A stretch of 64,000 bases of DNA from positions 42,541 to 106,540 of the forward strand of contig JAMZAV010004567.1 of the NCBI GenBank assembly GCA_024449915.1, written 5' to 3'. The translations under genes and the position numbers were made by a program. This DNA is from Sweltsa coloradensis (taxonomy: Eukaryota; Arthropoda; Insecta; Plecoptera; Chloroperlidae). Below the pieces are notes generated by a model, which worked only from the letters and a program-made list of their open reading frames with translations, ran no database searches and was not told the origin of the DNA. Positions 51,850 to 61,689 of this stretch are shown here, one piece after another; positions within the stretch are counted from its first letter, which is position 1, and every line of letters starts with the position of its first letter.

Positions 51850-54800
51850 ATGTGCAATCATTTGAAACTTGTGCTTCAAGCAAGGACAATATCATCTGTC
51901 TCACCCGATGAAATCCCAATCACAGTGGTAAAAAAATGTATATCATTTATAAAAACCCCCCTTAGCTTTGTATTTAATACATCAATTAAAAGTGGAGTTT
52001 TCCCTGAGAGACTAAAATATTCAATAATCACACCTATACATAAAAATGGTGAGAAGACCGATATAACCAACTATAGACCTATCTCAATACTTCCCACATT
52101 CTCAAAAGTGTTGGAAAGTATCGTAAAAAATCAACTAATGGATTTTCTTACAAAAAATAAAATTATAACTGATGCTCAGCATGGCTTTATGGCCGGAAAA
52201 TCCACAAATACAGCATTTTTTGATTTTGATAGATATATGGGTCATTCTCAAATAAAATGACCCTTGTGCTGTCCCACCTTAATATTATTTTTTTTTAGAT
52301 CAAGATATTGATTTGCATAAATTTTGGTTGTACATTTTCAGAATACTTATAGTTTTTATTAGCTCCATGAATTTTTGCACTTCTATCTTGTAAGGTTGAC
52401 CTTTAATTCAATGTTGGGTATTGCAAAATGTGTTAAAACCCATGTCCCTATCCTCAAAACCAGAAGTGTTTTTGTAAAATGTTTGACTTTAAGACTAAAA
52501 TTTATTTAGTCTCTAGATTGGAATTAATGCAGAAATAACAGTTAATAACTGTGTGTTAGTGACTTTTTTTAACAATTTACATTTTCAAACAATAACTAGT
52601 GGAAAGTGTTTGTCCCTAATGTGGCAATCATAATAATGTCATGACTGTTACCATTGTAAAAGAGTTTAAATAATTTTTCAAGAAGGCAGTGGATCAATCT
52701 AGAAGAAGAAGAAGAACAGCTCCTGAGAACTCTTTAAAATTGAAAAGTAAACATTTTAACGGTGAGTATTTTAATTCAATGTCATGAATGTTACCAAGAT
52801 AAAACAATTTAATTTGTATTTAATATTTTATTTAACAATTGAGTTAAGTTACAATCAAGTTCCAGCTCATAGCAAACATAACCCTACTTTTTCAAATGGG
52901 ATTGTTAACAGCTAATGAATTAATGAAGTTGAAATGTCATGCATGTTACTTGTCAGGTATGTTACTTTCAAAAAGTAACATTACCAAGGGCATCGTGGAT
53001 TACTGCATTAATTTCCTGCAACTGTAGATGTGTTTTGAAGGGAGAGGTTGTAATTCATTGCCATACTGAAAAGTAACAAAACACTTGTTTTTATTGATTT
53101 TCAGTGATCACTTGTCAAGAATGTTACTTTTTGTCAAGACCGTTACCCGTAGTGTCTCTTTACTTTAAACTCAACACTTGTTGGATTAGATGGATTTTAT
53201 CTTTAGGTTGACTGATTTGTACACTAACAAGCAACATGATCTTAGAAAAAAATTATTACTGTTAGAAAAGTAACTTTTTTGTCAAGACTGTTACTTTTTG
53301 TCAACACCGTTACCCGAGCTAATTATTAAATTAAGTCTTATTTAAAGTTTAAAATAACTGAATCACATTTTTAATCTTATTTATAATATTAATACTTCAT
53401 TGCTAACAGTGATCTTGATAAAATTTGATTTGCCATTTGTCCATTATTAGTAAGTTAATTACCAGGTTTTGAAATTTGAGTAACATTCTTGACATTTTGG
53501 TATTATAAAAAGTGATTAAAATAAAAATGTATATTTTATTGAATGTATTAGTTTTGTGTGATAATGTAACTAAAACTATTGTGCACATGAATATAGATTT
53601 AATAAATAACTTCTTACATCAATTGTCACTTTTATGTCCGGTAACAGTCATGACATTTAATACACTTGGATTGATGAAAATGCTTGTATGTAAAAAAAAT
53701 TTGTTTTTTTAGATAAACCCTTTTAGGGCTGTAAGAAACAAATTATTGGATAATGTATTGTTAAAGGAGGCATCCAATTTTATGTTATAATTTTTTCTTG
53801 CAAGCATTTTTTTCAATATGGTCATTACGTTTGAGAATGACCCATATACTAAATTCGCTAGACGAGGGTAAACACACATTGGGCATTTTCTGTGATCTTT
53901 CGAAGGCATTCGATTGTGTGGATTTTGACATTCTTTTAAATAAACTAAGACTAATAGGGTTTAGTGACATAACGCTAAACTGGTTTAGTTCCTACTTAAA
54001 AAGAGAAAACAACAAGTGAAAATTAAGAGTGAAAATGAGAAGGGACACATGGAAAATCACTGCTCCCCATGGCTAGAAAGTCTAGCAGGGGTGCCTCAAG
54101 GTTCTATTTTAGGCCCTATTGCATTCCTTCTTTACATAAATGACCTTGAAGCAAATATAAATTCCGACGAGGTAATACTTTATGCAGATGACATAACAAC
54201 CCTAATTATTGATATATCCCTGTTAGTAGTTGAAGAAAAGGCAAACGCAGCAGCATTCAAAATTAACGATTGGCTATCAGCAAATAAACTAGGCTTGAAC
54301 AAAAAGCCAATTTTATACATTTTTAACTTAAAAAAAAAGGCCCAAGGATAAATAGTCTTTACATTTAAACCAAACTGATATAAATGAGGTTGACAAAAAA
54401 AAGTGTAGGAGCAATTTTTGATAATTCCCTCAGCTGGAAAACCATGTGAAGTCCCTATGTGCCAATTGGCACTGCCTGCTAGCCCTGAAGGTCATCAAAA
54501 CTCTTTTGGGCAGAAATACGCAAAGAGCGTACCATGCTACTTTGAACAGACTTAAATATGCTACCCCCCTGTGGGGAAATTCGAAATTTCGCAAGATGTT
54601 TTATATTACAAAAGAGAGCAATCAGGCCCATTGCGGGCCAAAAAAATAGGAATCATGTAGAGGAGTTTTTAAAAATTTTAAAAATCAGACTAGCCAAGCC
54701 TATACTTTTTAGAAATTTTAAAAAAAACAATTAAAAAAAAAGCGAATTTCACATCAAAACACAATTCACGCGACAACACACGCCGAAAGAGCATCTCATC

Positions 54801-55330
54801 CCAGCCAATACAACAAAAAAAAGGGACAGACACAATAATAAATATGGGCATAACCCTTTTTTAATAGACTACCTCCTGACATAAAAAACTTGAAAAATCC
54901 CGAAAAACAGATACGAGCAAAAAAAACATCCCTAAAGAAAACTTTTTTTTCACATAAATGAATACATCCCAATGAAAGAGATGACATGTTTACCTGGTGA
55001 TAACAAATATATACTGTTTTATCATTGTTTTTCTTTTTTATCATTTTTTTTATAAATGTTTTCCCCATTGTTTTATCATTGTTTAAAATTTAACACCTTG
55101 CTGTGTAAAAGCTTTGTAAATATGTATGTTTTTTTATAGTTTGTTGGTCTGGGGTAGTCAATGCTCATTATGACAGGCTGATCTAGTTAGTTTGTAGTAA
55201 GCCAAATTTTATTTTACTGTTTTTTTATTAAAAAATTAATATAGTATTATTTTATGTACCCTAATATACTGACAAACCCAATGTTACTATTAACCACATG
55301 GATGCTAATAAAACTGAACTGAAATGAAAT
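51850..55330 (+). mobile_element. LINE, reverse transcriptase remnant 2, split by an inserted element
   Basis: The left part (51850-52237) has RT motifs SPDEIPITVVKKC, IITPIHKNGEKTDITNYRPI and QHGFMAGKSTNTAFFDF. The right part (from 53845) continues LNSLDEGKHTLGIFCDLSKA, FD.VDFDILLNKL, GVPQGSILGPIAFLLYINDL and LYADD (54178), then degraded thumb sequence and a (TGAAA)n tail near 55318-55330. Later frameshifts show it is dead. The 1607-bp interruption is listed separately; removing it with one TA keeps the RT frame open across the junction. Confidence 0.9.
52238..53844. mobile_element. TA-flanked element with ten GTCAWGAMYGTTAC motifs
   Basis: 1607 bp inserted in a LINE RT gene. TIR TGGGTCATTCTCAAA (15 perfect, about 21/25 over 25), with TA at 52236-52237 and 53845-53846. 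A 14-bp word GTCA-N5-GTTAC occurs at 52638, 52781, 52936, 52952, 53114, 53133, 53281 and 53300 on the plus strand, and at 53480 and 53641 on the minus strand. No ORF above about 66 codons. It is likely a non-autonomous Tc1/mariner-like element, family not recognised. Confidence 0.85.
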
Positions 55331-55339
55331 GAACCAACT

Positions 55340-56559
55340 CTAACATTTGTCTTATAAGTTAGGCTTGTGTAGGGAGCTATCCAAATAGTGACAAAACGCG
55401 TTCATTCCCTGGTCTTATTCTCGTTTTACGTCACCGTTACGCGTCATGATTTCCGTGACTAGCTGAAGCATCCAAAAAGTCGAGGCAGATCGAGACTCGC
55501 CGAAATTGGGAATGAGAACAAGAAACGGAAAAAGGGCACCGATCGTTTTAGTACTAGAAAATGCGTCTGTTTACGATACGTCCGATAAATTTCATAAATA
55601 AAAATTAAAAATAAAAGCATAAAACAAAGCAATCTTAAAAAACCCGGGAACAGACCCAAAATAAGAAAAGACCCAAGAAAATGAGACCAAGAACGGCAAA
55701 GAACACTATTCGGTTAGGTCCTAGGTCCTAGGCCATGTAAAATAGCAATGTGAATTACTAGGTATAAAATATCTCTAAGGCTTCTACCCCCTTGCCTAGG
55801 CCTAGGCTAGGGCCTAGAGAGCAGATGAGTTGCTTTTTGGCAGCTGCCGGCTGAAACTTTTTATGTAATCAAATGCCCGCCCAGCTTACCATTTTTTCAA
55901 AAAAATTAAAATTTCGAAAAGAATTATAGTATCTAAAAAAGTTATAAAAACTCAGGAAAAAATACAGCTTAAAAACTCAGTTTTTTTTGACAGTCATCAC
56001 TATAAAAATGAAACTTTACAATACTGGTTTTGGGCCCACCCCCCTTGCAATCCTCGCAATCGCTCGTCGGTAGCAAGTTTTGGGTGTACTTTGACATGTT
56101 GCCAAATTGTACGAAAAGTTTCATTGCACTTTGAACAAGCACAACACAACCCACTTACATACACCGTTGAATGTAATAAAAGCTCGAAAATAAAGTTATA
56201 ACTTCATTTAAATAGGTAATAAATATAACAACCATGGAATATCCAATGAATTCAGGCCAAATTCACTTTGCCGCGGACGTAAATTCCAAACATTTAGTTT
56301 TTCCTGCTTAAACACGACAACGCTGCAAAGAAGAGCGTCTTTCAAAGGTTGAAACAAGATGGCCAACATCTGCATTGTCCCCGTATTGGGGAAAGTACGG
56401 AAAATACATGTTTTATGGGAATATTTTTCTCTACTTTGTACTTAAATTCAATTAAAAATATATAAATGATTAGAATAAAATGTTTGATAGTTTATAATGC
56501 CAATTTTCAACAATTTTAGACGCACATTAACATAAATACTTGGTTTTTGAGGTTGGCTA
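55340..56559. other. intergenic region before the candidate exon
   Basis: No gene or complete repeat seen. An AAGATGGCCAACAT word near 56358 and rising CpG content towards 56560 suggest a promoter for the MADHLE exon. Confidence 0.35.
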
Positions 56560-56639
56560 TTACACGCGAAATCCCGAACGCGACCCGAAGACACCCGAGT
56601 GACGAACGAGGATTCGAATCGAATACGAAATAGCGGAAA

Positions 56640-56658
56640 TGGCGGACCACCTCGAAAG
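56640..56658 (+). CDS. candidate first coding exon (MADHLE...), gene unidentified
   Basis: An ATG GCG GAC CAC CTC GAA A stretch ends at a perfect AA|GTAAGT donor. It is preceded by an unusually CpG-rich leader from about 56560 (many CGA/CGCGA words) and, further up, by AAGATGGCCAACAT at about 56358. This is the arrangement of a housekeeping 5' exon. No downstream exon was recognised before the window end, so the protein is not named. It could also be a chance ATG plus donor. Confidence 0.4.
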
Positions 56659-58621
56659 TAAGTTTTATTTTTCAATATCAATTTTGTTTAAATACCTTTA
56701 CGAACGTGTCAATCGTAGCTAGACCAGAATAAGTGTAGTTAGTTTTATAAGAGAACCATCATTACGCATTCTGTGATTAACTTGGGCCCTAGCAGTGAGT
56801 GAGTGCCTACGTAGAGGCTAGGCTAGGGGCTTGGGCCTTACATTTCAGTTGCTTCACCAAGCAAAAGCCCATGGGCTATGGTTTTAATCCTGCTAAGCTT
56901 AGACTTAATAAAGGGATAATGTAGGTCTAGGCCATAGGTCCTACATTGTGGTGTATTTATTATTGAATAGGCTACATAAAGCTACAATGCCAAAAAGGCC
57001 CTCAAGTCTTGGGCCTAGGGATGGCCTAAACAAGCCTAGGGCCTACCTAGCAGGCAGGTACTAGTAAGCCCTCCTAGGCCTAGCCCTAGGCTAGCCTGGG
57101 TCGCAGGACTGAGTAAAAAACATATCAGCTTGTAGGCCTAGTAGGCCCTTATCTAGCTTAGGTCTCCTTTGCAAGGTAACCCTACTAGGCTAGGGCCCTA
57201 GTCCCAGTTCTTTCTTCCCGTTCACAAAAACTTTATTTAAAAAAGTAGGCGTAGGCCTAGGCCTATGCCCTAGGCCTAGGCTTCATTCAATACTGTTGAC
57301 AGTTCCACAACACAGTGGGGACAGTGCCCCCCCAAATTTGGTCAGAGGGGGCACAATTTTTTTTTGACATGAGGTAGGTAGGCCGGAACTTTTTCAGTTA
57401 GTATGAACCGGTTTTACAAAACTACTTGCGTTAGGTTAGCGGAACTTTCAGCTGGTTACCCTGCGGCGCGCTAGTTCTAGGATATAATCAATTAGAGCGC
57501 ACCCGAAATCCTTTTTGTTACAAAACTACTTACCAGTAGTTGTTTTTCAGTGTTTTTATTGAAAAAAAAAACAGTGTTATAAAACCGGTCCATAACAACC
57601 GAAAAAGTACCGGTAGGCTTACAGACCATTTGTTGAGATATTGTATAAATATTGATTGTAACTTAGCCCTATACACCTATTTTTCTTATTTTGCAATTTG
57701 TTTTTATCCTAAGCCTATCATTTATAGACTTAAGTTTGTGTCATAAAAAAATCATCAAAATAGCCTAGCTACTCCAATCACACTCTTTTAATCGAAAGGG
57801 GGGCCACCCCCCCCCCCTCCTAGACCCCCCCCATTGTTCCCAATCATGTATTTTACCCAGGAAAGAGCGTAGGGCTCTCTTAAAATGACAGTTGTTGACT
57901 TGTTGTCATCCTTCTATTTCCATCATAGCCTGAACTGATCCATCCTAAGCATTAATTTATGTTTTAAGTACCGCCTAGTTCATCCTGTAGGCCTACCTAA
58001 CTTAAGTAGGCCTACACTAGTAGGCCTAGTTTATTACTGTCTAGCATATAGGCCCTACTTACATTCTGCTAATAGTAGATCACAGTCTCATGTAGGTAGT
58101 TAACATAGGCCTAGGTAGCCTCCCGGTCTAGGCCTATTTCACAAGATTACAACATAATAATGTAACAGTTTAGGACTTGAATAATTAACTTAGTAGGCCA
58201 AGTTATTTAGGGCTAACAGTAGGCCCTAGACCATTGACTCAATGGCCAAGTAATTTTTTTATGATTTTGAGTTTTAGGCCTACGGTACCTACCTACATTT
58301 TTACTTTTTTTACCACAAAAAATGGTGGGCTTGGCGCTCGTCAACAGGCGAAATGATCTTACTTCTTTTCAATGCGAAACTAGGGAGGAAGCTAATGAAA
58401 AGATTGGCTCAAATTCTATATCTCACAACATTCACAGCCAAATACTTTTGAAGGAAAGCTTGGCTGCGTTTTTTTTTTTACAAATTTCAAGGTGTGAAAT
58501 ACTTGGAAATGAAAATTCAAAGAAAGACGGATATTTCATAATGTCATTTTCCATCTAAATTGCTCGGATGTACGGCTTGGACGGAGTTTGATTCACTCTA
58601 AATTTTTTTAAGAATTAAATC
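56659..58621. other. TAGGCC-rich region downstream of the candidate exon
   Basis: Many TAGGCCTA words (56820-57300 and 57990-58290), a C-run (57808-57836) and no recognisable exon. If MADHLE is real, this would be its first intron. Confidence 0.4.
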
Positions 58622-58668
58622 GGTGGCTGCATAGCTCAGTTGGTGAGAGCATAGCCCGGATGGCTAAG
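58622..58668 (+). repeat. tRNA 5'-half-like sequence
   Basis: GGCTGCATAGCTCAGTTGGT..GAGAGCATAGCCCGGATGG has a good A box (TAGCTCAGTTGG) and D-arm but no T-arm before the adjoining SINE-A copy. Either a truncated tRNA pseudogene or a SINE head. Confidence 0.5.
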
Positions 58669-59098
58669 GTAAATAAAAAATAATAAATAAATTGTATTTA
58701 GAGTCTACCCACTCAGTTATATAACTGATTTTCAGTGGGGGACAGTAAATCAAAGCGACCAAGCCAACCCTGTAGGCCCCGACGCAATCGACGAGTATGA
58801 GCGAAAACCAACCAGAGATTAATATTTTTAATAGGAAATGTAGCAATCTGTAGTATGGAGAGTGCAAACACCCGCGAATCAACGCCAGAATCAACAAGGC
58901 CGATTCCAAACAACTCTGAATTTATCATGTGCTTTGTTGCCAAGACGGCTCCAAAGTCACCGTTTATTAACTCCCAAGACAAGAACTGATGGACCCGAGT
59001 CCAAATCAAAAGTTAAAAACCTTTTGACTTTGGCGGTGAATGGACCCCTGGACCTACGGCATTGGAAGCAGATACGCTAACCACAAGACCAACGAGCC
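58669..59098 (-). repeat. SINE-A, copy 5
   Basis: The tail AATAAATAAATTG begins at 58669; the body matches the other copies; the head ends at 59098 with ATTGGAAGCAGATACGCTAA and AAGACCAACGAGCC. Its B box is mutated (GGTCCATTCACC on the minus strand). Confidence 0.85.
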
Positions 59099-59368
59099 AC
59101 ACAATTTCATGCTGATAACTCATTAGGTGCCTTCATGATGAATGCTGGAAATTAAGTTAAAAATAATATAAACTACTAGGGATGGAGGTTGAAAAAATGT
59201 GGTTTAGGAAATGAGAACAGGCCAATTGGGTTAAAACACATTTAAAACATAATTTTAATAACTAATTTGAATAAAAATTCAATTTTGGGTTAGAGCTATG
59301 AATTATTCCAAATTTAGGGGGTGTTGGGGTGGAATATTGCTTGCCTCTTGGCGGATTATTTTTCATAC

Positions 59369-60030
59369 CTACTAGGAAACGCTCAGTTGGACGCGTTGAT
59401 AAGCGAGCACGTGCTATAGCTATAGACCCACATTGCACAATTTTTAAATTTTTAAATTTGCGACGTTCGCTGTCCACAGGGCCATGTTTCCAATTATATT
59501 TATGTGGATAAAATCCACCGCCATCTAGAGGACCTTGACTCCTTGGGAAAACTATTTAAACTCTTTGGTGACAAATAATACACTGCTTCCTCGAAAGTAT
59601 TTCGATTACTTCTGGGTGGCAGTGCATTAGAAACTTTGCGCGTCTTTTCGTTGCCATGGTAACGGTACTTTTTTATAATGTAATTTCCATCTACACTACT
59701 TATCGGATCAAAATAAAATTAACATATTCGTGACCGGACGGACATTCTAAATGATTTGGCCATCTCAGATTTTGTCTCCGTTTAGTTTTTTAAAAAAACT
59801 TTCGATTAACTTTAATGTAACTTTTTAACTTTTTGAACGATTTTGCCACAAAACTAATGGCATTCAATCGAGAACGAAGCTTGCGGATGGTCAAAATTTC
59901 AACTCGATCCGAGCCTCCGTTCGAACGTTATGGCGAGACATACAAAAAAAACAAACAAACAAAACAAAACCAGTGACTATTTTTTCCGGCAGAGTCAAAT
60001 GGAAACACTCGCTTCGCTCGCTTAATTATT
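59369..60030. repeat. AAACGCTCAGT repeat, copy 3 (diverged)
   Basis: Starts CTAGGAAACGCTCAGTTGGA and ends AAACACTCGCTTCGCTCGCT. The interior is diverged but keeps the GTGAAAT-to-CGCTTCGCTCG ending. The surrounding unit (TTTCATGCTGATAACTCA...) is itself repeated at 59105 and 60047. Confidence 0.45.
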
Positions 60031-60366
60031 AGGCCTATGTATCATGCCAAATTTCATGCTGATAACTCAGGTGAAAAAAAGAAAAATGTTGGGAAGAACG
60101 AAAAACGTGGAACAAACTGGTGGAGGTCCCTGAGGAAGAAGACAGAGGAGAGGAAGAAAGTGAAGTTGATGACGCAGAGGAAGAAAAAGATGATGTGGGA
60201 GAAGCGTCAGGCATGGCTAGCCGGCTTCGATAACCCCGTGGAGCCAAGAATGTGGTGGGACCCTCCCACCCCCTACCCGACTTAGTTGGAAATAGGGTTT
60301 GATATTAATTAATTAACTCAGGTGCCTTCATTGTGAATGCTGGAAATCAAGGTAAAAATAATATAA

Positions 60367-61178
60367 ACTAGGAAAACGCTTAAGTCCCGCCGCGTTGTTG
60401 GATGAGCGTATATGGTGCATTGAGATGCCATGAGTTACGCGGATTTTCTGTTGTTCTGTGAAAAAATCATTACTTAGTCGAAGATTTTTTTTTAATTAAA
60501 TTAAATTAAATAAAAAATTAACTTAATTTTTATTATTAAATAAAACAAAATAAAAAATTAACTTAATTTTTTTAATTAATCGTAATTTTTTAAAAAGAAA
60601 AAATCGTAAAATTGCAATTTGTATAAGAAATAATTATTCGATTGCGCTCAAATTTAACACGAATATATTAATTCATGAAATTAAGGTTCTGTGAAAAAAT
60701 CATTACAATAAGATAAAGCATGTAGGTGTTATAAGTCAAAGAATTGTTTTAGAAAAGAAAAAACCCGTAAAATTTTGATTTTCATGAGAAATAATTTTTC
60801 GATTACGCTAAAATTTCACACGAATATTTAAATTCATAAAATTAAGGTTCTGTGAAAAAATCATTACAATCGGATAAAGCATGTAGGTGTTATACGTCGA
60901 AGAAATTTTTAAAAAATCGAAAAAAATCGTAAAATTGCGTTTTTTATGAGAAAAAATTTCCCGATTGCGCTCAAAAACGTGGCAGTTCTAAGTTCAGAGA
61001 TTTCGAAGGTCTCCATAAAATTTCATCGCAATCGGAGTATCGGTTTAGCCGGAATCGTGTTAACAAACACACAAAAATACAAAAAAAAGAAAGAAAGAAA
61101 AAAAAAACATTCCGGATTTTTTTCTCCAGTGTAGTGAAATGGAATCTTCGCTTCGCTCGCTACGCTCATCCAACTATT
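60367..61178. repeat. AAACGCTYAAGTCCCGCCGCG repeat, copy 4
   Basis: Best match to 21162-21877: the same 5' end, two internal GGTTCTGTGAAAAAATCATT blocks, the same 3' end CTTCGCTCGCTACGCTCATC and a final CTATTAG. The ends suggest a defined mobile unit, possibly rolling-circle type, but class diagnosis is not possible by eye. Confidence 0.65.
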
Positions 61179-61307
61179 AGGCATGGGGGTTAAAAAATGT
61201 GGTTTAGGAAATGAGAATAGGCCGATTGGGTTAAAACACATTAAAACATAATTTTAATAACTAGGCCTAATTTGAAAAAAAATCAATTTTGGGTTAAGTA
61301 GTATATA

Positions 61308-61682
61308 ACACACATAACAAAAACTTGTAGAAATACAGCCAAACCTTACACACTCAAAAGAAATGAGATCTAAAAAAAGGGCCAAGCTCATCTACCCTTC
61401 CACATAAACGTACAGTGTCCCATAACAGCATCCTCAAAAAGCTTGGCAAAATAGAATTTGCGATTATTAATTTAACATAATAGTTTATCCAAGTTCTTTT
61501 TTTCTAATTAATTTAAACGTAATAACATGCAAATTCTATTTTGCCAAGCTTTTCGAGGATGCTGTTTATGGGACTGTACGTTTATGTGGAAGGTAGATGA
61601 GCTTGGCCCTTTTTTTAGATCTCATTTCTTTTGAGTGTGTAAGGTTTGGCTGTATTTCTACAAGTTTTTGTTATGTGTGTGA
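61308..61682. repeat. foldback repeat, arms of about 150 bp
   Basis: CACACATAACAAAAACTTGT...AAATACAGCCAAACCTTAC at the left is inverted at 61640-61682. TTTTGCCAAGC / GCTTGGCAAAA mark the inner edges, with a spacer of about 90 bp. Arms are almost identical. No clear TSD. Confidence 0.8.
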
Positions 61683-61689
61683 TCTCATT

